From CBDULX01 sp965368175 (lineage in GTDB: Bacteria > Pseudomonadota > Gammaproteobacteria > SZUA-229), in NCBI GenBank assembly GCA_965368175.1, contig CBDULX010000001.1:1-46512 (forward strand): 46,512 bases of DNA, written 5' to 3'. The notes under the pieces are model-generated. The model was not told where the DNA came from. It saw only the letters and a program-made list of their open reading frames with translations, and searched no databases. The position numbers and the translations under genes are program-made. Of this stretch, positions 8,932 to 16,231 are shown in pieces; the stretch's first letter is position 1, and every line of letters begins with the position of its first letter.

Positions 8932-9102
8932 ATAATCTTGCCACAGAGACACAGAGGTCACTGAGGTTTTTATAATTTAATAATTTCTCTGGGTTCTCCG
9001 TGACTCTGTGGCGTGTTAATAATCAACAATGGAAAATAACGACCAACACTGGATGCAGCAGGCCCTGGAACTGGCTGCCAGGGCTGAAGCCGAAGGCGAG
9101 GT
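8872..9102 (+). repeat. Left 231-bp direct repeat bounding the island
   Basis: It covers the last 60 bp of guaA, the 97-bp intergenic region and the first 25 codons of tadA. It matches 16001-16231 at 225 of 231 positions. All six differences lie at third codon positions in the two coding parts (two in guaA, four in tadA) and are synonymous; the intergenic part is identical. Confidence 0.95.
8936..9014. repeat. CACAGAG palindrome, guaA side copy
   Basis: The left arm TTGCCACAGAGACACAGAGG pairs imperfectly with a right arm reading CTCCGTGACTCTGTGGC across an AT-rich loop. It belongs to the same family as 38911-38973. In this copy the loop holds no element. It may act as the guaA terminator. 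Confidence 0.6.
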
Positions 9103-9136
9103 TTCTCGAAATTTTCATAACCAATCAAGTTCTTGA
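9029..9136 (+). pseudogene. Truncated tadA 5' fragment
   Basis: The first 25 codons equal those of the intact tadA at 16158 (MENNDQHWMQQALEL...), then the sequence leaves the tadA frame after codon GAG and stops ten codons later at 9134. The zinc-site residues are missing, so no deaminase can be made. It is the product of the duplication that created the island's flanking repeats. Confidence 0.9.
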
Positions 9137-9419
9137 ATTCGCCTTCAATTAAATAGCCCTGCATCGATCGAGCAGAGTTTCAAAGGGTTCGATGTCGTCG
9201 AGAAACGAACCGTCGTCGACCACGTGCTGATGGAAATAGACCTGTACAGGCTAAAAAGCAGAATTATATGCAAGTGCCACCCAACCTCCTTCACTGTATT
9301 ATTGAGGATAAAAACAAGTCAACCGGATATATACCTGTAGATGAAAGTTTTGTTTTATAACGAGATCAATCCTGTCAGAATCCCCGGGCTTAAGAAAATG
9401 AAAATCTATATGGAAACGG
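9103..9419. other. Island left end, gene-poor
   Basis: No convincing gene is present. On the minus strand, 9151 to about 9246 reads as a coding-like C-terminal fragment (PVQVYFHQHVVDDG, then FLDDIEPFETLLDRC and a stop). An in-frame stop just upstream and no start suggest a gene remnant. On the plus strand a 30-codon frame (9268-9360, MQVPPNLLHCII) has no clear ribosome site. There is no integrase-like sequence. Confidence 0.5.
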
Positions 9420-12116
9420 ATGAGTTCTTTTGACTTAGGCCTGCTACCCTCAGGACATCTGCACGGCTTCCCAGTAACAGCGGATGGCGCTGCAGGTAAA
9501 GAGGCTCATATTGCCACCATCGGCAAGGCATTTGCACGTAGCGTGGGGGAAGGTTTGTTCACCCTTGCGGCCAGCAAAAACGGTACAGCTCTCTCCCCAG
9601 CATTGCAATATTGGCGCAATTTTGCCTGCAAATATCTGAGTGAACGCTGCCAGCTGACATCAGCAGATCCGCAGCGGCCTGATCTTCTCGAGCCGCTCAC
9701 AGATGCAGAAACCATGCCTCTGCTCATGAGTGTGCCACCCATGCGCGGAGCCGAGTATCTCTCTGCTGCGGTGCTGCAGGATATCCGCTCCTTGCTGGAT
9801 AGCTGGGTCTGTGAACAGATACAGGCTGTCGGCGGACTTGATGTTCTCCTAGCCAGGAGAGCGCCGCAATGGCATCAGGTGGGACGGGTCTGTTTTCATC
9901 TGGCGGAAAATAAAAGTGATCCGGATTACCCTTTTGCCTTCATGGCAACCTATGTTCCCGAACTTTCAGCGCAGGGACATATTCGCCATCAACCTCTCAG
10001 CCGCGCCTTACAGGAATATGCGGGTGCTAAAAACAAAAAGGCATTAATCCGCCTGCTTTCGCCTGTTCAACTCGCCGCCGAGTCCAGCGCAGTGGTTAAC
10101 GAGCTGGTTGATAGCGGCGACATCTATCATCCGTTGGCCTGGACACCCGGAGAGGCGTATGAGTTTCTCAAAGAAACACCGCTGTACGAGCAGAGTGGTG
10201 TTATCGTCCGGTTACCCAATTGGTGGAAAAAACGTAGCAGACCACGTGTCAGTATCACTATTGGTGGGAGTGCGCAAAAGAATTTCAATGCCGATGCTTT
10301 GCTGGATTTCAAAATGAGTATCGCCCTGGGCGATGAATCCCTCAGCAAAGCCGAGCTCAAGAAACTGATGGCGGAGGATAATGGTCTCGCTTTTATTAAG
10401 GGCCAGTGGGTTGAGGTGAATCAGGAGAAACTGATTGAAGCCATGGCTCACTGGAAAAAGGTGGAGTCTGAAATGGCGAGTGATGGGCTCACGTTTGCAC
10501 AGGGGATGCGCCTGCTGGCCGGAGCACCCGCCGATCTACGGGAGGATGTCCAGGAAGAGAGCAGAGAGTGGTCTTTTATTCAACCGGGGAAATGGCTGGC
10601 TTCACAGCTAGAGGTGTTGCGCTCACCGGCTCAAGTGAAGACCGTCAATCCGGGTAAAGCACTCAAAGCGACTCTTCGGCCCTATCAACAGGAGGGTGTG
10701 AACTGGCTGTGGTTACTCTCTCAGTTGGGATTAGGTGCCTGTCTGGCGGATGATATGGGGTTGGGGAAAACTATGCAGGTCATCTCGCTGCTGCTGGTTG
10801 TAAAAAAGATAGAAAAGCAAAACACGAGAAAACCCTCCCTGCTGGTGCTTCCTGCATCTCTTCTCGCCAACTGGCAAGTGGAACTGGAGCGTTTTGCCCC
10901 CTCACTGCGCTGCCTGTTTTTGCACAGCTCCCGGCTGAGCAAAAAAACGATGAATGGGTTGGCGGATGAAAGTGCCGTCCTGAAGAATATCGATCTGGTG
11001 TTGACCACTTATGGCACACTGATGCGTCAAAATTGGCTACAGGAGCAGCAGTGGCGACTGCTGGTACTGGATGAGGCCCAGGCGATCAAGAATCCGGCCG
11101 CCAGGCAGAGCAAAGCGGTCAAGAAACTCAATGCCGCATCCCGTATTACACTGACCGGTACGCCAGTGGAGAACCATTTATCGGATCTCTGGTCCCTGTT
11201 TGACTTTCTGAACCCCGGTTTGCTTGGAACCGCTAATCGGTTCAAAGGGTTTGTGAAATCACTCTCTGCGCGGGAGAGTGATCAATATGCACCATTACGC
11301 AATCTGGTGAATCCCTATATCCTGCGCCGTCTTAAAACCGACCGCTCAATCATCAGCGACCTGCCGGAGAAGACCGAAGTGTCCTCATACTGTGGTTTGA
11401 GTAAAGTCCAGGCGGCACAATATCAGCAGGCCGTTACAGAACTTGCAAAAGCCATTGAAAATCAGGATGGCATGAAACGGCGCGGTCTGGTGCTATCCTA
11501 CCTGTTACGCTTCAAACAGATTTGTAATCACCCGTCGCAACTGCTGGGTGATGATGTGTATGATCCGCAACAGAGTGGCAAATTTCGGCGTCTGGCCGAG
11601 CTTTGTGAAGAGATAGCCGAGCGCCAGGAGAAGCTTTTGGTCTTTACCCAGTTCCGTGAAATAATCGCTCCGTTGGCAAGCTTTCTGGCGCAACAATTTG
11701 GCCAGCCAGGCCTGGTGTTACACGGAGGTACTCCGGTCAAGCAACGGCAAAAACGGGTTGAGCAGTTCCAGGATGAAGAAGGGCCACCATTTTTTATTCT
11801 CTCCCTCAAGGCGGGAGGAACCGGCCTTAACCTGACACAGGCATCCCATGTAATCCATTTTGATCGTTGGTGGAACCCGGCTGTGGAAAACCAGGCCACA
11901 GACCGAGCCTTTCGCATCGGCCAGAAAAAAAACGTGCTGGTGCATAAATTTATCTGTCAGGGAACAGTAGAAGAGAAGATAGACGTCTTGATCAATGAGA
12001 AAACGGCTCTCGCCAATGATCTATTGGAAGGTGGTGCCAATACACTGCTGACAGAGATGGATAACGAGGCATTACTTAATCTGGTTTCACTCGACATTGA
12101 GAAGACACAAGTCTGA
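9420..12116 (+). CDS. SNF2-family DNA-dependent ATPase (helicase-like)
   Basis: An 898-residue Swi2/Snf2 ATPase. Residues 1 to about 400 form the less conserved bacterial SNF2-associated region. The motor follows: Walker A DDMGLGKTMQ near 442, DEAQ Walker B near 550, LTGTPVENHLSDLWSLFDF, YILRRLKTD, and in the second lobe LSLKAGGTGLNL, HFDRWWNP and DRAFRIGQ near 828. All core motifs look intact, so it should hydrolyse ATP and translocate on double-stranded DNA. The first ATG after an upstream in-frame stop is used; its ribosome site is weak (GGAA). A SWIM-domain protein starts 21 bp later, a pairing seen for HelZ-like SNF2 proteins in other bacteria. Its role (repair, remodelling or defence) is not shown by the sequence. 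Confidence 0.93.
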   Translation: MSSFDLGLLPSGHLHGFPVTADGAAGKEAHIATIGKAFARSVGEGLFTLAASKNGTALSPALQYWRNFACKYLSERCQLTSADPQRPDLLEPLTDAETMPLLMSVPPMRGAEYLSAAVLQDIRSLLDSWVCEQIQAVGGLDVLLARRAPQWHQVGRVCFHLAENKSDPDYPFAFMATYVPELSAQGHIRHQPLSRALQEYAGAKNKKALIRLLSPVQLAAESSAVVNELVDSGDIYHPLAWTPGEAYEFLKETPLYEQSGVIVRLPNWWKKRSRPRVSITIGGSAQKNFNADALLDFKMSIALGDESLSKAELKKLMAEDNGLAFIKGQWVEVNQEKLIEAMAHWKKVESEMASDGLTFAQGMRLLAGAPADLREDVQEESREWSFIQPGKWLASQLEVLRSPAQVKTVNPGKALKATLRPYQQEGVNWLWLLSQLGLGACLADDMGLGKTMQVISLLLVVKKIEKQNTRKPSLLVLPASLLANWQVELERFAPSLRCLFLHSSRLSKKTMNGLADESAVLKNIDLVLTTYGTLMRQNWLQEQQWRLLVLDEAQAIKNPAARQSKAVKKLNAASRITLTGTPVENHLSDLWSLFDFLNPGLLGTANRFKGFVKSLSARESDQYAPLRNLVNPYILRRLKTDRSIISDLPEKTEVSSYCGLSKVQAAQYQQAVTELAKAIENQDGMKRRGLVLSYLLRFKQICNHPSQLLGDDVYDPQQSGKFRRLAELCEEIAERQEKLLVFTQFREIIAPLASFLAQQFGQPGLVLHGGTPVKQRQKRVEQFQDEEGPPFFILSLKAGGTGLNLTQASHVIHFDRWWNPAVENQATDRAFRIGQKKNVLVHKFICQGTVEEKIDVLINEKTALANDLLEGGANTLLTEMDNEALLNLVSLDIEKTQV

Positions 12117-12137
12117 TAGAGAAGGGGGATAAATAAA

Positions 12138-13172
12138 ATGCATTATGGTGGATGGCCTCCATATGTGTCGGTCGCACAACGACGCGCCAGGGCAGCCAAA
12201 GGCATGAAAAAGCTGGGCAAGAAGGGCCTGGAGATTGAACCCATAGAGATTCAGGGACGTAAGATCGCTCGCACATTCTGGGGTGAGGCCTGGTGCAATC
12301 ATCTGGAAAAATTTAGCGATTATGAGAATCGCCTACCGCGGGGTCGAACCTATGTACGTAACGGTTCAGTGTGTCATCTTGCCATTTCAAAGGGAAAAAT
12401 CGAAGCCATTGTCAGTGGTTCGGAACTCTACAGAATCAACATTAATATCACCCCTCTGTCCATAAAGAATTGGAAAAACGTGCGCAAACAGTGTGCCGGA
12501 CAAATCGGTTCCATGCTGGAACTGTTGCAGGGGCGTTTTTCTGATAATGTAATGGAGATCGTAACCGATCAAAACAATGGGCTGTTTCCCAGGCCTGACG
12601 AAATAAAACTCGCCTGTGATTGTCCCGACTGGGCCGAAATGTGCAAACATATTGCCGCCGTCTTGTACGGTGTTGGTGCCAGGCTGGATCACCGGCCTGA
12701 ACTACTTTTTCTGCTGCGGAATGTTGATCATGAAGCGCTGATTGCAGCGGAGCTGGATATACAGTCAGCAACATCCAGAAAAGGGAAACGGCGGCGGCTG
12801 GCGGTAGCTGATCTTTCCTATGTGTTTGGTGTGGAGTTGGAAGAGTCCGTCAAACCCGGTCACAAAAATAGTACAGTCAGCAAAAAAACGGCCAGGAAGA
12901 GAAGTAAGAAGAAGACAGTTAAAAAGAAGATTGCCCTAAAGACGAAGAAAAAAGCATTTACACCGACAGCAACGGCAGTCACCAGGCTACGTAAGCGATT
13001 TGGGATGAACGCATCTCAGTTTGCAAAGTTGGTTGGTGTGAGTCCGCAGACGGTAAATAGCTGGGAAAACGGCAGTGGTAAGCTCAATCTCCGCCAACGT
13101 ACCACAGATGCGCTTACCCAGGCGGCTGAACTTACGCCGGAGCAGGCCATGAGAAAGTTAAAACGTAGCTGA
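12138..13172 (+). CDS. SWIM zinc finger protein with C-terminal XRE-type HTH
   Basis: A 344-residue protein in three parts. The N-terminal half resembles SWIM proteins encoded next to SNF2 ATPases (FWGEAWCNHLE, GRTYVRNGSV). It contains the SWIM zinc site C160-x-C162-x6-C169-x-H171 (CDCPDWAEMCKH). Residues about 240-280 are a histone-tail-like run rich in lysine and arginine. Residues about 284-340 form an XRE-like helix-turn-helix (NASQFAKLVGVSPQTVNSWE). A GGGGG run lies about 11 bp before the ATG. It is probably co-transcribed with, and a partner of, the SNF2 protein, targeting it to DNA through the basic and HTH parts; this is inference. Confidence 0.9.
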   Translation: MHYGGWPPYVSVAQRRARAAKGMKKLGKKGLEIEPIEIQGRKIARTFWGEAWCNHLEKFSDYENRLPRGRTYVRNGSVCHLAISKGKIEAIVSGSELYRININITPLSIKNWKNVRKQCAGQIGSMLELLQGRFSDNVMEIVTDQNNGLFPRPDEIKLACDCPDWAEMCKHIAAVLYGVGARLDHRPELLFLLRNVDHEALIAAELDIQSATSRKGKRRRLAVADLSYVFGVELEESVKPGHKNSTVSKKTARKRSKKKTVKKKIALKTKKKAFTPTATAVTRLRKRFGMNASQFAKLVGVSPQTVNSWENGSGKLNLRQRTTDALTQAAELTPEQAMRKLKRS

Positions 13173-13174
13173 AT

Positions 13175-13249
13175 TGTAGTAGCCCCGACTTGACCTGACC
13201 GTTACCGGTTTTGCGGAAGCGACTGTCCGGTCAAGTCGGGACTACTACA
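13175..13249. terminator. Long hairpin after the SNF2/SWIM operon
   Basis: TGTAGTAGCCCCGACTTGACC and its near-perfect complement at 13229-13249 form a 21-bp stem with one G-U-type mismatch and a 33-nt loop, starting 3 bp after the SWIM gene stop. There is no T-run, so it may be a mobile palindrome that also stabilises or ends the transcript. A related unit (CGACTTGATCTGGCAGTTAC) occurs after recO at 38867. Confidence 0.6.
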
Positions 13250-13308
13250 CATGAGTTTGTTACACATAATGTGATTTGTGAGGGTTGAGGCGAGGACTGG
13301 CTTCACCA

Positions 13309-13403
13309 CCACCCAGGTGGATTATCTCTGCCCGAAGGGGGTTGGTTTGAGGGTGGTCGATTTTATGTGAAGAGGGCCAAGGTCGCGAATGAACAATGAC
13401 AAT
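13309..13403 (+). repeat. Island-end repeat, copy A
   Basis: About 95 bp matching 15826-15924 at roughly three quarters of positions (shared CCACCC, ATCTCT, CCCGAAGGGG, GAGGGCCAA and ACAATGACAA blocks). An exact 18-bp match, ACAATGACAATGGTATTT, at 13393-13410 recurs at 15987-16004, where it directly abuts the guaA repeat. Copy A is therefore read as the right end of a second, older island unit. Confidence 0.65.
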
Positions 13404-13476
13404 GGTATTTTTCATGGTATTGACACTTGCGACCACCGTAAAACCCGCGCCACTACTGGCTTTTTGCGGCTTATTT

Positions 13477-13494
13477 ACAATCGAATGGGAGTAG
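13477..13494 (+). other. Relic of a guaA 3' end (possible att site)
   Basis: ACAATCGAATGGGAGTAG encodes TIEWE-stop, the exact GuaA C-terminus. It differs from the guaA end at 16043-16060 only at third positions, including the stop codon. A short frame leads into it (VKPAP before eight extra residues), compared with GKPPG in GuaA. The chance of coincidence is low but not nil for 18 bp. Confidence 0.5.
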
Positions 13495-13522
13495 GGTTTT
13501 TTAATAAATTATTGTTTATTAA

Positions 13523-13684
13523 ATGAAAAATGCTATGACTGAGAGTTTAAATCAAATGGTCAACGAGTTGGCACTTTGTCCTAGGACAAATCGTGCTGGA
13601 ACCCTGGATTTTATTAGGTGTAACAGCAGGAAACGTCAAGTAAGTGAGTTACCAATTGTCGAACTCAAGGTGCTGGGCGGGTAA
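13523..13684 (+). CDS. Possible 53-residue small protein
   Basis: The frame reads MKNAMTESLNQMVNELALC and ends in VELKVLGG-stop. It follows a very AT-rich stretch that could hold a promoter. It has no recognisable domain, no signal peptide and no clear ribosome site. It may be the truncated start of a gene or chance. The rest of 13250-13855 holds the island-end repeat, the guaA-tail relic and the hipB control region. Confidence 0.2.
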   Translation: MKNAMTESLNQMVNELALCPRTNRAGTLDFIRCNSRKRQVSELPIVELKVLGG

Positions 13685-13755
13685 GCCGCGACTGGATACA
13701 GCATTTATACTTCTATACATAAAAAAGGACAGTATATTGGTCATAAATAGCCCTT

Positions 13756-13850
13756 GTGACTGTTTTCGTGGTCATTCCGCTTGACATTTGTTTAAGGAAT
13801 GGCTATTAATATAGCCATAAAATAATTTAGTGACTGTTTTCGTGGTCATT
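13756..13850 (+). promoter_or_regulatory. hipBA promoter with operator-like repeats
   Basis: TTGACA (13781-13786) and TATTAA (13804-13809) are spaced by 17 bp. The palindrome GGCTAT-TAAT-ATAGCC (13801-13816) overlaps the -10 box. Two identical 21-bp direct repeats starting GTGACTGTTTTCG lie at 13756-13776 and 13830-13850, bracketing the promoter. This fits autorepression by HipB, which in E. coli binds spaced inverted repeats near its own promoter; which of the two repeat types HipB binds here is not decided by the sequence. Confidence 0.65.
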
Positions 13851-13864
13851 GTCAGGTGGGCCAG

Positions 13865-14197
13865 ATGGTGAAGGACAGAACATATTCGCGATATACGCGT
13901 GAGGCTGCGGCCTTGCTGGCCAAGCAGGTCCAGCTCGGACGCAAGCAGCATAAGTGGACCGAGCGTGAGCTTGCGGACCGGGCCGGCATCTCGCGGGCGA
14001 CGCTCCAGAAGATCGAAAAGGGTGACCTGAGCGTGGCCATCGGGCTTGTGTTCGAGGTGGCGGCCCTGGTGGGTGTGACCTTGTTCGATGAGGAGCGCAC
14101 CGCGCTTGCCGCTCACCTTGCCCGCACCGGTGACAAACTGGCCTTGTTACCGAGCGCCGTACGCAAGCGCAGAAAGACGGTGCATGATGATTTCTGA
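13865..14197 (+). CDS. hipB: HipB-like XRE-family antitoxin
   Basis: A 110-residue DNA-binding antitoxin and autorepressor. The helix-turn-helix covers about residues 33-55 (TERELADRAGISRATLQKIE). The basic tail ends RKRRKTVHDDF. The ATG at 13865 is preferred over the GTG at 13856 because AGGTGG lies five bases before it. The stop overlaps the hipA start by 14 bp, giving the translational coupling usual for antitoxin-toxin pairs. Codon use is markedly more GC-rich than in the flanking host genes, which suggests transfer from elsewhere. Confidence 0.88.
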   Translation: MVKDRTYSRYTREAAALLAKQVQLGRKQHKWTERELADRAGISRATLQKIEKGDLSVAIGLVFEVAALVGVTLFDEERTALAAHLARTGDKLALLPSAVRKRRKTVHDDF

Positions 14198-15488
14198 GGG
14201 ATCCTACAGCGAGGCCTTTGTCTGGGTGTGGTTGCCTGGTGAAGCTCAACCGATCGTGGCAGGCAGGCTGGCTGCCGAAGGCGATCAACTGATCTTCAAT
14301 TACGGTAAGAGCTATTTGGCTCGTGATAATGCCATTGCGCTCTATCATCCCGAGTTGCCCTTACAGGCCGGGCTTATTCCATTGCTTCCGGGTCTAAGCA
14401 TGCCTGCCTGCATCCGCGATGCCTCGCCGGATGCCTGGGGGCGGCGTATTATCATCAATAAAAAGTTCGGCCTGAAAGGCGCGAAGGCTGATGCAGGCCA
14501 GCTTGATGAGTTGACCTATTTGCTGGAGTCCGGCTCGGACCGTATCGGGGCTCTGGATTTTCAGCGTTCTGCCACCCACTATGTTCCGCGCGGATCGGTG
14601 AATGCTTCTCTAGATGAACTCGTGCAAGCCGCCGAGTTCATTGAGAAAGGCCTGCCGCTGAGTCCGGAGCTCGATCATGCTTTGCAACACGGTACTTCGC
14701 TCGGTGGTGCGCGGCCCAAGGCGCAGCTTGAAGACGGTGACAAGAAGTATATCGCGAAGTTTTCTTCGACGACTGATCTTTATAGCGTTGTAAAGGCTGA
14801 GTTCATCGCTATGCGCCTGGCGTCACAGGCCGGGCTTAACGTTGCGAGTGTGTCGCTGACCAGATCTTTGCACAAAGACGTTCTACTGATCGAGCGCTTT
14901 GACCGCGTGCATACCGGGGCCGGGTGGCAGCGCAAGATGATGGTCTCGGCGCTCACCATGTTCGTGCTCGATGAAATGATGGCGCGCTATGCCAGCTATG
15001 AAGACCTCGCTGAAATTATCCGTCACCGCTTTACTGATGCACCCGCCACGCTGCGGGAGCTCTACTCTAGGCTCGTCTTCAACATCCTCTGCGGCAATAC
15101 CGACGATCATGCTCGCAATCATGCCGCATTCTGGGATGGAGAAATACTTACGTTGACCCCAGCTTATGATATCTGTCCGCAAGGGCGTACAGGCAATGAA
15201 GCCTCGCAGGCCATGCTGATCGCCGGTAACAACCGAATGAGCTGCATATCCTCTTGCCTGGAGGCGGCGGCACAGTTTCTTTTGCCGCGCGCGGCGGCAA
15301 TCGATATCATCGAAAGCCAGCTCACCAGCATCATTGATCACTGGGATGCGATCTGCGATGAAGCGTCGCTCAGCGCTACCGATCGTGGGTTTCTCTGGGG
15401 GCGCCAATTCCTGAACCCCTATGCCTTTGATAACCTCAATGGCGATGCTACACACCTGAAGGCGCTTGCTGATAAGGCGAGCTTTTAG
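14184..15488 (+). CDS. hipA: HipA-like serine/threonine kinase toxin
   Basis: A 434-residue kinase; E. coli HipA has 440 and phosphorylates glutamyl-tRNA synthetase to cause growth arrest and persistence. The N-terminal beta domain is residues 10-100 (FVWVWLPGE, RDASPDAWGRR). The ATP-binding loop GTSLGGARPKA has a serine at 172 matching the autophosphorylated serine of HipA. The catalytic motif GNTDDHARN has D307 and N312, and a second metal aspartate is D329 in PAYDICP. All key residues are present, so the toxin looks active. The frame opens further upstream (14088), but the paired ATGs at 14184 and 14187 behind AAAGACGG and overlapping hipB are the likely starts. Its actual target here is unknown. 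Confidence 0.9.
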   Translation: MMISEGSYSEAFVWVWLPGEAQPIVAGRLAAEGDQLIFNYGKSYLARDNAIALYHPELPLQAGLIPLLPGLSMPACIRDASPDAWGRRIIINKKFGLKGAKADAGQLDELTYLLESGSDRIGALDFQRSATHYVPRGSVNASLDELVQAAEFIEKGLPLSPELDHALQHGTSLGGARPKAQLEDGDKKYIAKFSSTTDLYSVVKAEFIAMRLASQAGLNVASVSLTRSLHKDVLLIERFDRVHTGAGWQRKMMVSALTMFVLDEMMARYASYEDLAEIIRHRFTDAPATLRELYSRLVFNILCGNTDDHARNHAAFWDGEILTLTPAYDICPQGRTGNEASQAMLIAGNNRMSCISSCLEAAAQFLLPRAAAIDIIESQLTSIIDHWDAICDEASLSATDRGFLWGRQFLNPYAFDNLNGDATHLKALADKASF

Positions 15489-16000
15489 ATTTTGCTCATG
15501 GCTTGTGGGCATCAGCCGAAGCGGACGCTGCATAGGTGGTTTTTGTGGAGTTTCGGTTGATTCTTACCGCTCTTATCGAATCGGGGTAAAACCCAATTTT
15601 CCGGGCACATATGATAAAGGTCCTGGACTTTTCTGGATTCCTGGTTATAGCCTTTTCAATAAGTACTCAGTCATTGGACAGATCATGTCGTAACCCTGGA
15701 CTTTATTAAAAGAGAACCTCCGCTCATGATTACATGAATGTTAGCATTGCTTAGGGAGCTTGGAGGAAGACCGACACGAGCATTTGCAAGCGTTGTAAAT
15801 CTCGATACCGGTATGCTATATACTTCCACCCTGGCGGATTGAATCTCTACCCGAAGGGGATCGATTTGATAGGCGTTATCGGCTCGATATGATGAGGGCC
15901 AACGTCGTGAGTGGACAATGACAACAAGAAATTCCAATTTTAGTTGTTTGGTCATATAGCTAATTAACGTACTATATATCAATAACACAATGACAATGGT
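15489..16000. other. Island right end, no gene seen
   Basis: About 510 bp between hipA and the right repeat. It contains the second island-end repeat (15826-15924) and a 72-bp insertion-like segment. A minus-strand open frame (16090-15683) spans the repeat and runs through guaA antisense, so it is not accepted as a gene. The phrase AACCCTGGACTTTATTA at 15692 nearly repeats 13597-13613. Confidence 0.5.
15826..15924 (+). repeat. Island-end repeat, copy B
   Basis: The partner of 13309-13403, in the same orientation. In copy B the terminal ACAATGACAA is duplicated: once at 15915-15924 and again at 15987-15996, with 62 bp of AT-rich sequence between. The second copy runs straight into the guaA 3'-end repeat at 16001. 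Confidence 0.65.
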
Positions 16001-16231
16001 ATTTCCCGTGTGGTGTACGACATCACCGGCAAACCCCCGGGCACCATCGAGTGGGAATAAATAATCTTGCCACAGAGACACAGAGGTCACTGAGGTTTTT
16101 ATAATTTAATAATTTCTCTGGGTTCTCCGTGACTCTGTGGCGTGTTAATAATCAACAATGGAAAATAACGACCAACACTGGATGCAGCAGGCCCTTGAGC
16201 TGGCTGCCAGGGCTGAAGCCGAGGGCGAAGT
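16001..16231 (+). repeat. Right 231-bp direct repeat bounding the island
   Basis: A second copy of the guaA tail, intergenic region and tadA start (offset 7129 from the left copy). The guaA tail here is only the last 60 bp of coding sequence and cannot be expressed as guaA. The tadA part continues into the intact gene. Confidence 0.95.
16065..16143. repeat. CACAGAG palindrome, tadA side copy
   Basis: Identical to 8936-9014 and part of the 231-bp direct repeat. It lies just before the intact tadA. Confidence 0.6.

Noticed and set aside
8970..9164. Minus-strand 64-codon frame at the island's left end
   Set aside because: It runs across the guaA-tadA intergenic palindrome and antisense to the tadA fragment, with no recognisable domain.
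11528..11945. Minus-strand frames within the SNF2 gene
   Set aside because: They overlap the conserved second motor lobe of the SNF2 ATPase and have no features of their own.
13309..15924. hipBA as an integron cassette flanked by attC sites
   Set aside because: The flanking repeats lack the GTTRRRY and RYYYAAC core boxes and the long imperfect fold expected of attC; no integron integrase is near.
15683..16090. Minus-strand 135-codon frame at the island's right end
   Set aside because: It spans the island-end repeat and the antisense of the guaA tail. The part shared with copy A (PLRxEI) reflects DNA repeat similarity, not a shared complete gene.
8932..16157. An integrase or transposase within the island
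   Set aside because: No frame shows tyrosine or serine recombinase or DDE transposase motifs; mobility functions appear lost or supplied elsewhere.
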